Shown: positions 1 through 7,046, numbered from the stretch's first letter. The stretch is DNA of 7,371 nt from an uncultured Eubacterium sp. (GCA_934512155.1 CAKSWS010000053.1:1-7371); one strand, 5' to 3'. The notes: a model not told the origin generated them from the letters alone. A program made the numbers and translations.

Positions 1-234
1 ATTGAGAAAAAAGAAAAATCCGTTAATTTACATAATATTTTAAGCAATGTTAAAATTGAAATCAATGATGAAACAAAAATCAGGTACGCTTTTGCACAAG
101 GTTTAATGGGTTTAATTCAGGAGGTTGAGCGTTATTACCGTTTTACACATTTTTCTCAAGGGTGGATTTTAGATACATTTTCAAATAAAATATCATATAA
201 TTCTGCTTTCAAGGTGCTTGAAAATGGAAAATAA
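1..234 (+). CDS. 3' end of an unrecognised protein (partial)
   Basis: The frame starting at base 1 stays open for 77 codons and ends at TAA 232-234, so this is the C-terminal part of a gene that begins outside the window. I do not recognise the family. The visible part starts with a lysine-rich polar stretch, followed by a likely amphipathic helix (FAQGLMGLIQEVERYY, about residues 31-46) and an aromatic-rich tail (about residues 47-60) ending in VLENGK. No membrane segment or metal-binding motif is visible. Codon use and base composition match the MATE gene downstream. Its stop lies 11 bases inside the MATE coding sequence, and the MATE ribosome binding site is within its last codons, so the two are probably co-transcribed and translationally coupled. 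A regulator of the pump is one possibility, but nothing in the residues shows it. Confidence 0.7.
   Translation: MEKKEKSVNLHNILSNVKIEINDETKIRYAFAQGLMGLIQEVERYYRFTHFSQGWILDTFSNKISYNSAFKVLENGK
211..216 (+). promoter_or_regulatory. Ribosome binding site that sets the MATE start
   Basis: AAGGTG lies 7 bases before ATG 224. An in-frame TTG at 218 would be only one base from it, which is too close, so ATG 224 is the better start. A later in-frame ATG at 245 has no comparable site. The motif sits inside the last codons of the upstream gene. Confidence 0.6.
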
Positions 235-1537
235 AATTTTGGAAATGGAGCAAATGCCTGTGGGCAAATTGCTTTTTAAATATTCAATAACTGTTTTTTT
301 AGCATTGCTTTTTTCTGCTTTTTATAATTTAACAGATGCTCTTTTTGTCAGTTACGGCGTTGGAGATAAAGCAATGGCAGGTGTTGCCGTTGCTTATCCG
401 TTTATGATGCTTCAGGGTGCTTTTGCCCAAATGGTTGGCGGTGGCGCCGCTGTTTTTGTAACTAAATATCTTGGCAAAAAAGAATATAAAAAGGCAGGGA
501 ATGTTACATGTACGGCAATGGTGATTTTTTATTGTACTACCCTTGTTGTTTCTGCTTTTTGTTTGGTATTTTCCCGGGAAATATTAACTGCGTTTGGGGC
601 AACTTCTGAAATAATGAAGTATTCAAAGCAGTATTTTTTAATAATTGCCGCCGGCAATGTTTTTTCAACAGGTTTTTCTTCAATAATCAGGGCAGAGGGC
701 AGAATGAAATATTCCTTGTTAATTTGGCTTATTCCTACTGCTGTAAATATTTTGTTTGATTATATTTTCGTTTTCGTACTTAAAATAGGTGTTATCGGCG
801 TTGCACTTGCAACTGTTATGTGTCAGTTTACGAGCTTTTTAATGAGTATTTTGTTTTTTACGCAAATAAGTTGTCAAATAATCAAACCATCAAAAATTAA
901 ATTTTCAACAGTTAAAAATATTTTTCAGCTGGGAATTCCGGTTTTAATTCAGGCAGGTGGAATGTCAATAATTGTTTTTGCTATAAATAACCGTTTGTCT
1001 GCTTGTGGTAATTCCGGCTTAATTGCTTCGTTTGCTTATGTTGCTAAAATTATTCAATTTGCAGTTGTTCCGTTTACTGCCGTAACTTCTGCACTGGCAC
1101 CTATTGTTGGTTATAATGGTTCGGCAGGCAATTATAAACGTGTTAATAATGTAATGAAGTATGCATTTACGGTTAGTTATTTGGTTGCATTGTGTGAAAT
1201 TATAATTTCATTTTTGCTATCAAATAAGTTAATGCAAATTTTTACTAAAGATATTTCAATTATTAGCTATGGTTGTGATATATTAAAAATATTGTGCCCA
1301 TCTGTTTTGTTTATTCCGTTTATTTTAATTGTTGGGGCATATTTTCAGGCTTTGGCAAATAAAAAGCAGTCGTTGATTATTAATTTATTTCTTATTTTGT
1401 TTATAGTTGTATTCGTTTTTATTTTTTCAAAATTTAATTTAATGTGGTGGGGTGTGGCAGTAGGCAGTTTTGCTTCTTTTGTTTTTACCCTTGCTATATT
1501 TTTAAAGAAAAAAGAGGTTGCATCAGCAACCTCTTAA
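224..1537 (+). CDS. MATE family efflux transporter (MepA/DinF-like)
   Basis: A 437-residue integral membrane protein, close to the usual 440-460 residues of multidrug and toxic compound extrusion transporters, which export drugs or metabolites in exchange for Na+ or H+. Family signatures are visible: PVGKLLFKYS with the first membrane helix and YNLTDALFV (about 12-42), the AYPFMMLQGAFAQMVGGGAAVF helix ending in TKYLGKKEYKKA (about 57-91), RAEGRMKYS followed by NILFDYIFVF (about 156-185), and the start of the second half at GIPVLIQAGG (237-246), with APIVGYNGSAGNYKRV at about 292-307. About 12 hydrophobic segments form two repeats, and the C-terminus is short and basic before a hairpin-encoded tail. 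The start is ATG 224, set by the ribosome binding site at 211. The gene overlaps the preceding one by 11 bases. Substrate and coupling ion cannot be read from the sequence. Assignment to MATE is firm; the subfamily is less so. Confidence 0.93.
   Translation: MENKILEMEQMPVGKLLFKYSITVFLALLFSAFYNLTDALFVSYGVGDKAMAGVAVAYPFMMLQGAFAQMVGGGAAVFVTKYLGKKEYKKAGNVTCTAMVIFYCTTLVVSAFCLVFSREILTAFGATSEIMKYSKQYFLIIAAGNVFSTGFSSIIRAEGRMKYSLLIWLIPTAVNILFDYIFVFVLKIGVIGVALATVMCQFTSFLMSILFFTQISCQIIKPSKIKFSTVKNIFQLGIPVLIQAGGMSIIVFAINNRLSACGNSGLIASFAYVAKIIQFAVVPFTAVTSALAPIVGYNGSAGNYKRVNNVMKYAFTVSYLVALCEIIISFLLSNKLMQIFTKDISIISYGCDILKILCPSVLFIPFILIVGAYFQALANKKQSLIINLFLILFIVVFVFIFSKFNLMWWGVAVGSFASFVFTLAIFLKKKEVASATS
1512..1535. 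terminator. Bidirectional terminator shared by convergent units
   Basis: A perfect 10-bp stem (AAGAGGTTGC pairing with GCAACCTCTT) closes a 4-base ATCA loop. On the plus strand it is followed by AATTTTTTATTT, and on the minus strand by TTTTTTC (A-run 1508-1513 read in reverse). It can therefore stop transcripts from both the MATE gene and the minus-strand kinase gene. The 3' arm ends on the first base of the MATE stop codon, so the stem also encodes the last residues of the pump (EVASATS). Confidence 0.85.
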
Positions 1538-1541
1538 TTTT

Positions 1542-2135
1542 TTATTTAATTCTTTTTTGAACGTATTGGTCAATTAAATCAACAGTATTGTCATAACCTA
1601 TTTTTGAGGTGTTTATTGTTAAATCGTAATATCTTGAGTCGCCCCATTTTTCTTTTGAGTAGTAATTATGATATGTTTTTCTGCGTTTGTTGAATTTAAT
1701 TACAGCTTTTTCGGCTGTTTGCTCATCCAAATTTTCGATTTTTGCAATTCTTTCAATTTTTTGCGGCATATCGCCGGTAATGAAAATTCTTATAAGATTT
1801 GGGTAATCACGCAAAACATAGCTTCCGCAACGGCCTAAAACTATAAATGATTCGCCGTTTTCTGCTTGTTTTTTTAAATAATCAAATTGCATTTGCGCAA
1901 TTACGTCTTCAGGGGAATTGCTGAAATCGTTTACGGTTCTGGAAAGAAAAATGTTTCTTGCTTTTTCATCGTATTTTTTAAACTGTTCAAAGTTGCCGTT
2001 TTTTTCTTTTGAAACAATTTCAATTAAATTGCTGTCATAAAGTTTAATTCCGTATTTCTTTGCAAGTTCGCTTGCAATAACACGGCCACCTGAACCGTAT
2101 TCTCTTGCCAAAGCAATAATAAGTTGTTTTTCCAT
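1542..2135 (-). CDS. Cytidylate-kinase-like P-loop protein
   Basis: 197 residues, matching the cytidylate kinase-like family (Pfam Cytidylate_kin2 type) rather than true Cmk. The N-terminus IALAREYGSGGRVIASELA (about 7-25) is the glycine-rich nucleotide-binding loop in the form typical of this family. VLGRCGSYVLRD (about 99-110) and the RIFITGDMPQKIERI strand-helix (about 116-130) follow. The C-terminal block KFNKRRKTYHNYYSKEKWGD, with YYDLTINTSKIG just after it (about 147-180), is characteristic. Members are presumed to bind ATP and phosphorylate a nucleotide or other small molecule, but most lack a proven substrate, so CMP kinase activity should not be assumed. The start at 2135 has a strong AAAGGAGG site (2146-2153). 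The gene is 29 bases downstream of the ion permease and probably in the same operon. It ends next to the shared terminator. Confidence 0.88.
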   Translation of the reverse strand: MEKQLIIALAREYGSGGRVIASELAKKYGIKLYDSNLIEIVSKEKNGNFEQFKKYDEKARNIFLSRTVNDFSNSPEDVIAQMQFDYLKKQAENGESFIVLGRCGSYVLRDYPNLIRIFITGDMPQKIERIAKIENLDEQTAEKAVIKFNKRRKTYHNYYSKEKWGDSRYYDLTINTSKIGYDNTVDLIDQYVQKRIK

Positions 2136-2164
2136 GTGCTAATAACCTCCTTTGTTTAATAAGG

Positions 2165-3523
2165 TTAGAAATATCTGAATTTAATAACTGCCATTGCAAT
2201 TATCAAAACAATCATAGTTGCCGGAATTGCCGTTTTACAATATTTGCCCCATCCCACAGGATGACCTGCTTTTGAAATAACCGATGTACCCACAACGTTT
2301 GCCGAAGCACCTATAGGCGTTGCGCTTCCGCCTATATCAGTACCGATTGAAAGGGCATAGGCAAGTACGTCAAGTCCTGCCCCCGGTGTTGTTGCCGCAA
2401 GGCTTTTAATAACCGGTACCATTGTTGCTGCAAAGGGAATATTGTCAACAAATGCACTTGCAACTGCCGAAATCCACATAATAATAAGAACCATAACAAG
2501 TATGTTTCCGCCGCAAATTTTTTCAATAAATCCGGCAATGGCTTCAAGCACGCCTGTTTGTTCAAGTCCGCCTACAACAATAAATAATCCTATGAAGAAT
2601 AATAAAGTTTTGTAGTCAACTTTTTTAAGAATGAATTTAATGTCCTTAATTGAAGTGATTAATGTAATTGCGGCTATTGCAACGCCGATAAATGCAACTG
2701 TTAATCCTGTTTGTGCATGTGTTACAAGAAGCACAATGGCACAAATAAAAATTATTGTGCTAATAATAAAATCTTTCCTGTTTTCAATAGCATCCTTTGG
2801 ATTTGGAAAAGTTGCAGGGTCAATTTTTTCTTTACTGTTTGCAGTAAGTTCTTTTTTGAATGCAAAAAAGAAAAATATAATAATTGCAATAAGTGAAAGA
2901 CCGGCAATCAATCCTGTGTTTGTTAAAAAGTCTGCAAAGCTGTAACTGAGAGCTGTGCCTATAATAATGTTTGGTGGGTCACCGCACATTGTTGCCGAAC
3001 CGCCTAAGTTTGCACAGAATATTTCTGCCAAAACCATAGGTACCGGGCTGAATTTTAATAATTGTGAAAGTTCTACGGTTACTGCGGCAAGGAAAAGAAT
3101 AACCGTAATACTGTCAATGAACATTGAAAGCAGTGCGCTCATAATCATAAACGTAACTAAAATCGGCATAACTTTATATTTAACCGCTTTTGCAATGGTA
3201 AGGCACAGCCAACGGAAAAATCCTGCTTTTGCCATACCCTCAACCATAACCATCATACCTGCAATGAAAATAATCGTTGCCCAGTTAATACCTGTCGAGC
3301 TTTCGCTTTCTTGCCCCGAAGTGTGCCAAAATTCGGCGGTGAAAATGCTTTTTATGTTCAGCGTTTCCATAATTGCCTGTGGGCTTCTCATGCATATACC
3401 GAAAACTATAACTATTGTTGCAAGTCCGCAGCCTAAAGTTATCCAATGCCTTGGAATTTTGTCAATTATAATAAGCGCAAACATAAGCACAAATATTGCT
3501 ATTGCAATTATTTCTGCAACCAT
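2165..3523 (-). CDS. ArsB/NhaD-type (SLC13-like) ion permease
   Basis: 452-residue polytopic membrane protein of the ion transporter superfamily that includes ArsB, NhaD and CitM/DASS carriers. Two internally related halves are visible. The first has MFIDSITVILFLAAVTVEL (134-152) and the loop GGSATMCGDPPNIIIG (174-189). The second has AFVDNIPFAATMVPVI (357-372) and the matching loop GGSATPIGASANVVG (398-412). The paired GGSAT loops correspond to the re-entrant, substrate- and ion-binding hairpins of this fold. A polar cytoplasmic loop (about 222-252) separates the halves. The GDPPN motif is shared with ArsB/NhaD-like permeases, so likely substrates are Na+/H+, an oxyanion such as arsenite, or a carboxylate; the sequence does not decide. 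No arsR, arsA or arsC gene is present, which argues against a dedicated arsenic operon. The start at 3523 has an AAGAGG site at 3531-3536. The cytidylate-kinase-like gene follows after 29 bases. Confidence 0.88.
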   Translation of the reverse strand: MVAEIIAIAIFVLMFALIIIDKIPRHWITLGCGLATIVIVFGICMRSPQAIMETLNIKSIFTAEFWHTSGQESESSTGINWATIIFIAGMMVMVEGMAKAGFFRWLCLTIAKAVKYKVMPILVTFMIMSALLSMFIDSITVILFLAAVTVELSQLLKFSPVPMVLAEIFCANLGGSATMCGDPPNIIIGTALSYSFADFLTNTGLIAGLSLIAIIIFFFFAFKKELTANSKEKIDPATFPNPKDAIENRKDFIISTIIFICAIVLLVTHAQTGLTVAFIGVAIAAITLITSIKDIKFILKKVDYKTLLFFIGLFIVVGGLEQTGVLEAIAGFIEKICGGNILVMVLIIMWISAVASAFVDNIPFAATMVPVIKSLAATTPGAGLDVLAYALSIGTDIGGSATPIGASANVVGTSVISKAGHPVGWGKYCKTAIPATMIVLIIAMAVIKFRYF

Positions 3524-3565
3524 TTTTTTACCTCTTTTCTGTGTGAATAATTAATTACAGAATTT

Positions 3566-3593
3566 ATTATAGTCGTTGATCTTAAAAATTCAA
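3566..3593 (-). promoter_or_regulatory. Promoter of the permease/kinase operon
   Basis: On the minus strand, TTGAAT (3588-3593) and a perfect TATAAT (3566-3571) are 16 bases apart, a good vegetative sigma-A promoter. Transcription would start near 3559, giving a leader of about 36 bases ahead of the permease. It lies just after the aldo/keto reductase stop codon. No clear terminator separates the two genes, so read-through from the reductase is also possible. Confidence 0.65.
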
Positions 3594-3600
3594 GTTGTTT

Positions 3601-4608
3601 TTAACTTAGTTTTACATTTCCTGTAATTCCGTTAATTTGAATTAAGTCTGTGTCTGTTAAATCTTCAAGTTTAATGGCTTTTAAGTTTTCAAGTAATTGT
3701 TCTTTTGAATGTACTCCGATAAGTACGGATGTAATTTCTTTTTTTGACAAAAGCCACTTTACTGCCATTTGTGAAAGGGTCATTCCTTTTTTGTGTGCCA
3801 TGTCGGCAAGCTGTTTAATTTGGTATGCTTTGTTTTCATTGTAGTTTAATTTTTCTTCAAGTGCTTTGTTATTGTAAAGTCTTGAATTTTCGGGAATACC
3901 GTTTGCATATTTATCTGAAAGAAGTCCTTGCGCAAGAGGGGAAAATGCTATAATTCCTTTTCTTTTGCTTTTTGCCTCGGAAATTAAAGAATTTTGTTCA
4001 ATTGTTCTGTCTAAAATAGAATATCTGTTTTGATTTATTATAAACGGCACATTGTAGTCATCGCATTTGTGGTGCATTTTGTGCATTGTATGTCCATCGT
4101 AATTGCTTATACCGACATAGAGGGCTTTGCCTTGCCTTACTATATCACTAAGGCATAATGCCGTTTCTTTAAGCGGAGTTTCCGGCGTCATACAGTGATG
4201 ATAAAATATATCAAAATATTCAAGACCCGTGCGTTTAAGGCTTTGATCTATTGATGCCGTTAAATATTTTCTTGAACCGCCTCTGCCGCCGTAAGGACCG
4301 TTCCACATTTCATAGCCTGCTTTTGAACTTATAATAAGTTCATCTCGATATGGCTTTAAATTTTCTTTAAATATTTTGCCAAAGTTAATTTCCGCTCTTC
4401 CGGGTTCGGGTCCGTAATTGTTTGCCAAATCGAAATGTGTTATTCCGTTGTCAAAAGCGGTAAGTATAATATCTTTCATAACTTCATAATCGTCATTAAT
4501 ACCGAAGTTTTGCCATAAACCTATTGAAATGGCAGGCAGTTGTAATCCGCTTTCACCGCAAAAATTATATGTCATGTTATTATATCTGTTTTCATTGGCA
4601 GTGTACAT
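3601..4608 (-). CDS. yghZ: Aldo/keto reductase, L-glyceraldehyde 3-phosphate reductase type (YghZ/Gpr)
   Basis: 335-residue soluble NADPH-dependent aldo/keto reductase. It closely follows E. coli YghZ (AKR14A), which reduces L-glyceraldehyde 3-phosphate and methylglyoxal-like carbonyls. Shared features include the N-terminus ANENRYNNMTYNFCGESGL, then LGLW-like ISIGLWQNFG (28-36) and ITHFDLANNYGPEPG (56-70). The catalytic tetrad is D60, Y65, K96 (in SSKAGYEMW) and H138 (in FYHH). GGSRKYLTASIDQSLKRTGL (110-129), ALYVGISNY (162-170), SPLAQGLLSDKY (223-234) and the cofactor-binding tail TSVLIGVHSKEQLLENL (293-309) follow. The start at 4608 has a strong TTGGAGGAAG site 7 bases upstream, and the N-terminus aligns with YghZ. 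The gene appears to be transcribed alone or with the permease downstream. The family assignment is firm; the in vivo substrate is inferred from the homologue. Confidence 0.92.
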   Translation of the reverse strand: MYTANENRYNNMTYNFCGESGLQLPAISIGLWQNFGINDDYEVMKDIILTAFDNGITHFDLANNYGPEPGRAEINFGKIFKENLKPYRDELIISSKAGYEMWNGPYGGRGGSRKYLTASIDQSLKRTGLEYFDIFYHHCMTPETPLKETALCLSDIVRQGKALYVGISNYDGHTMHKMHHKCDDYNVPFIINQNRYSILDRTIEQNSLISEAKSKRKGIIAFSPLAQGLLSDKYANGIPENSRLYNNKALEEKLNYNENKAYQIKQLADMAHKKGMTLSQMAVKWLLSKKEITSVLIGVHSKEQLLENLKAIKLEDLTDTDLIQINGITGNVKLS

Positions 4609-4651
4609 TTTGCTTCCTCCAAACAGTGCTGAAAGTATATTTTATAAACTA

Positions 4652-4680
4652 ATTATACAACAAAAACAGCGGCAGGGTAA
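4652..4680 (-). promoter_or_regulatory. Probable promoter of the aldo/keto reductase
   Basis: A perfect TATAAT reads on the minus strand at 4652-4657, giving a leader of about 37 bases before the start codon. The -35 position (about 4675-4680, TTACCC) is poor and falls within the loop region of the preceding terminator hairpin. An alternative is TATACT (4634-4639) with TTGTTG (4658-4663), 18 bases apart. A weak -35 suggests low basal activity or help from an activator. Confidence 0.45.
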
Positions 4681-4700
4681 ACCCCTAAACCGCTGTTTTT
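4662..4700 (-). terminator. Terminator of the two-component operon
   Basis: AAAAACAGCGG (4662-4672) pairs perfectly with CCGCTGTTTTT (4690-4700), an 11-bp stem. The interior can form a further 4-bp helix, AGGG (4674-4677) with CCCT (4683-4686). On the minus strand the stem ends in TTTTT, followed by GTTG. It lies 35 bases beyond the sensor kinase stop. The plus-strand side is also T-rich, so it could stop antisense transcription as well. Confidence 0.85.
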
Positions 4701-4735
4701 ATTATTTTTTATTTAATTGAAGTTTGATTTTTAAA

Positions 4736-6310
4736 TCAGCCGTTTTGCTGTTTAGCCACAAAGTAAAATTCAACACCGTTTGCTTTGTTTTTAAATCCGT
4801 ACTTAAACTTATGCAGTTTAAGTATTTTAGCCGTAACAGCCAATCCTATACCGCCGGAATCCTTCACATTTTTTCTGCTTTCATCACCTTTATAAAGCAT
4901 TTTCCACATGTTTTTTTGCTCGCTTTTATTAATGTTTTTGCCGTAATTGAAAACAGAAAATTTAATGTGCTTGCCGTCTTTCTTTATGCTTACTGTTATT
5001 TGTGTGTTTTCGTTTGCAAATTTAACTGCATTAGAAAGGTAATTGTCAATCGCTAAGGCAATGAATTTTTCGTCGCCGTAAATTATACAGTCTTTATCAA
5101 AGTCTTTTTTAAAGGCAATTCCTTTGGTTGATGCAGACGGCGCATATTTTTTGATTTCTGCCTCTGCTGTTTCATTAAGGTTTACAGGCTTTTTGTTTAT
5201 TTTGCTTGTAGAGCTTAGTTTGTTGTATTGAAGCAAGCTGCCTATAAGATTGTTCATACGAATAGACTCTTCATAAATTGACTTAATGTAATCACTTTTA
5301 TTTTCAGGGTTAATATTTTCCATTAAAAGTTCACACCTGTTTTGAATAACTGCAAGGGGAGTTTTCAACTCGTGTGCCGCCGCACCGGAAAAAGCATATT
5401 GCGCTTCTTTAAATTCCTGCTTTTTCAGTAAATCGTTTGTAACCGCAACGGCTATTGCTTCAAGAATAACAAACACAGCCGTTAAACTTTTAATATTTGT
5501 TTTAAACTCTGCTGAATTAAGTGCATATTTTTGAACAGAAACAGATAAGCAAGAATAATACGCATATGTTTTTCCTTCACGTGTGCTGAAGTAATTATTT
5601 GCTGTGTAAGTGTATCTGCCGTCTGTTTTTTCATCGATGTTGCTGTTAACGTCGTATTCGTCTGCGTTTGAAATGTCTTCGGCTTTTATTTGACTTAAAA
5701 TATTGTCTTCATATTCAAGGTCATCGTCGGCATTTTCGGTTTTTATAAAATTCCAAGTAACCTGTAAATAATCGCTTGGCAGTTTAACGGTGTATTCGGG
5801 AATTTCATTTGTAAAAACAATTTCAGCCGTATCTTTGGCATAAGGTTCGTATTCTTTGTAAACAAGCTTAACGGGTATAACCTTGCCGTCTTTCAAATTA
5901 AATTGAAAATTTGAATAATTGCCGTATTTTGCCTCTGCATCTTTTATTTGTTGTTTCAGTTCCGGCGTCAAATATTCGTCTAAAAAACAGTAATAGGGTT
6001 TATTAAGTGTTCCAAAATGAAAATATATAACGCTTTGGGACTTCATAACAAAATTGCCTTTTTCGTCGTAAATATATACTTTCGACGGAAAATATGTTAT
6101 GTTTGTAAATTCTGCGGCAAAATGTTCGGCGCTTTCATACGGCGGATCATCCGGGTCATATGTGGGCTCAAATTCCAATGATTGAATGTCATTAAACAAT
6201 AATTCTTGTATTTGCTTTTTTTCGTTTGAATACATAAAAATTCCAAATCCGAAATAGATTAAAAGAATTATTGCCGTAACAAACGTAAAAACTTTGCTCT
6301 TTTTTGTCAT
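4736..6310 (-). CDS. Sensor histidine kinase, HAMP-less, with large extracytoplasmic domain
   Basis: 524-residue membrane sensor kinase partnering the adjacent OmpR-type regulator. Membrane helix 1 is about residues 8-28. An extracytoplasmic domain of about 240 residues follows (29-272), rich in acidic and aromatic residues and unlike any sensor domain I recognise. Membrane helix 2 (about 273-291) leads after only about 20 residues into the dimerisation/phosphoacceptor helix AAAHELKTPLAVIQN, with H313, so there is no room for a HAMP domain. The ATP-binding domain has an N box (DNYLSNAVKFA, N423 and N427), a G1-like FNYGKNI in place of DxGxG, the WKMLYKGDESR segment, and a glycine-rich SGGIGLAV box (about 486-493). 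Length and order fit a complete VanS-like kinase. The start is ATG 6310; a GTG at 6316 overlaps the regulator stop but is too close to the ribosome binding site. The signal is unknown. Confidence 0.9.
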   Translation of the reverse strand: MTKKSKVFTFVTAIILLIYFGFGIFMYSNEKKQIQELLFNDIQSLEFEPTYDPDDPPYESAEHFAAEFTNITYFPSKVYIYDEKGNFVMKSQSVIYFHFGTLNKPYYCFLDEYLTPELKQQIKDAEAKYGNYSNFQFNLKDGKVIPVKLVYKEYEPYAKDTAEIVFTNEIPEYTVKLPSDYLQVTWNFIKTENADDDLEYEDNILSQIKAEDISNADEYDVNSNIDEKTDGRYTYTANNYFSTREGKTYAYYSCLSVSVQKYALNSAEFKTNIKSLTAVFVILEAIAVAVTNDLLKKQEFKEAQYAFSGAAAHELKTPLAVIQNRCELLMENINPENKSDYIKSIYEESIRMNNLIGSLLQYNKLSSTSKINKKPVNLNETAEAEIKKYAPSASTKGIAFKKDFDKDCIIYGDEKFIALAIDNYLSNAVKFANENTQITVSIKKDGKHIKFSVFNYGKNINKSEQKNMWKMLYKGDESRKNVKDSGGIGLAVTAKILKLHKFKYGFKNKANGVEFYFVAKQQNG

Positions 6311-6312
6311 AA

Positions 6313-6981
6313 TCACACCTCCTGAAAGGAGTAGCCGGTGTTAATTATTGTTTTAATACAGCTTGATTTATCTCCAAGGGCTTTTCTGATCCTTTTGATG
6401 TGAGTGTCTACCACACGAAAATCCCCGTCAAAATCATAGCCCCAGGCATAAGTTAAAATCAAATCTCTGTTTAAAACAATGTTTTTGTTTTCAATCAAGT
6501 AGTAAAGAATTTTAAAATCCTTTGATGAAAGAGTAATTTCTTTTTCGTTTGCAAAAACTTTTTTGTTGTTTAAATCCATTGTAATTCCGCAGCAGGTTAT
6601 TTTGTTCTCCTTGTCTATACCTTTGCAGCGTTTTATAAGCGTATTTGCTTTTTGATAAAGTACAGACAGGGGAAACGGCTTAACAACGTAATCATCACAA
6701 CCGTATTCAAAGCCTTTAAGAAAATCTTTTTCATCGCTCATTGCTGTTAAAAACAGAATGGGCAGGTTGCTTGATTTTCTAATGATTTTGCAAACTTCAA
6801 AACCGTTTAGCACGGGCATCATAATGTCCAAAATTACCAAATCAAATTCGTTTTCTTCAAACTTATTTAAAGCGTCTTTCCCGTCAACGGCCGTTTCAAC
6901 GAAAAATCCTTTTGCTTTAAGGTAATCTCTAATGCTTTCTCTTATTCCTTTTTCATCATCAGTAACTAAAACTGAAAACAT
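6313..6981 (-). CDS. OmpR/PhoB-family response regulator
   Basis: 222-residue DNA-binding response regulator. The receiver domain (1-118) has the acidic pair D8/D9 in VTDDE, phosphoacceptor D52 in LVILDIMMP, T79 in FLTA, and K101 in VVKPF. The C-terminal winged helix (about 125-222) has LSSKDFKILYYLIEN, NRDLILTYAWGYDF and the recognition helix VVDTHIKRIRKALGD. It ends in NTGYSFQEV, where RGxGYxF is more usual. The start is ATG 6981. The frame is open back to 7074, but the extra residues would be encoded by the upstream promoter and terminator, and only ATG 6981 has a ribosome binding site and gives the normal family length. The stop codon is 2 bases before the kinase ATG and carries the kinase ribosome binding site, so the pair is tightly coupled. 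Phosphorylation by that kinase is expected. Confidence 0.94.
   Translation of the reverse strand: MFSVLVTDDEKGIRESIRDYLKAKGFFVETAVDGKDALNKFEENEFDLVILDIMMPVLNGFEVCKIIRKSSNLPILFLTAMSDEKDFLKGFEYGCDDYVVKPFPLSVLYQKANTLIKRCKGIDKENKITCCGITMDLNNKKVFANEKEITLSSKDFKILYYLIENKNIVLNRDLILTYAWGYDFDGDFRVVDTHIKRIRKALGDKSSCIKTIINTGYSFQEV
6318..6323 (-). promoter_or_regulatory. Ribosome binding site that sets the kinase start
   Basis: AGGAGG on the minus strand is 7 bases before ATG 6310 but only 1 base before GTG 6316, so ATG 6310 is chosen. It is embedded in the last codons of the response regulator (Gln-Glu-Val). Confidence 0.8.
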
Positions 6982-6988
6982 TGTGCCA

Positions 6989-6996
6989 CTCCCTTT
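6989..6996 (-). promoter_or_regulatory. Ribosome binding site that sets the response regulator start
   Basis: AAAGGGAG on the minus strand is 7 bases before ATG 6981. None of the earlier in-frame ATGs (up to 7074) has such a site. Confidence 0.75.
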
Positions 6997-7005
6997 CATT
7001 TGCAT

Positions 7006-7037
7006 AATATATCCGCCGTTTGTACTTTGTGTGTCAA
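7006..7037 (-). promoter_or_regulatory. Probable promoter of the two-component operon, unusual spacing
   Basis: A perfect TTGACA (-35) reads on the minus strand at 7032-7037. The best -10 is TATATT (7006-7011), 20 bases away; GATATA (7008-7013) gives an 18-base spacer but a poor match. The -35 directly follows the T-rich tail of the preceding terminator. A 20-base spacer weakens unassisted transcription and would suit an activator, possibly the regulator itself. The leader would be short, under 25 bases. Confidence 0.5.
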
Positions 7038-7046
7038 AAATAAAAT

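Noticed and set aside
119..124. AGGAGG sequence in the first partial gene as a ribosome binding site
   Set aside because: No ATG, GTG or TTG follows at a usable distance with an open frame of interest, so the match is probably by chance within coding sequence.
2631..2945. Shorter plus-strand frames (104 and 61 codons) and a 77-codon minus-strand frame at 2332-2565 within the permease
   Set aside because: All are alternative frames of the permease gene with no supporting signals.
2165..3523. Permease as part of an arsenic resistance operon
   Set aside because: No arsR-, arsA- or arsC-like gene is nearby, and the paired loops are shared by Na+/H+ and carboxylate carriers of the same superfamily.
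2955..3554. A 199-codon open frame on the plus strand opposite the permease
   Set aside because: It lies entirely antisense to a clear ion permease gene, has no ribosome binding site I can support and no recognisable motifs. It is a shadow of the hydrophobic codon pattern on the other strand.
3572..3600. Hairpin after the aldo/keto reductase as a terminator
   Set aside because: Only a weak, AT-only-type pairing (CTTGA with TTAAG) with no following T-run can be drawn.
4724..5056. Plus-strand open frames over the 3' part of the sensor kinase (4724-5056) and across the reductase start (4529-4720)
   Set aside because: They are antisense to genes with firm family matches; the second also runs through the terminator hairpin at 4662-4700.
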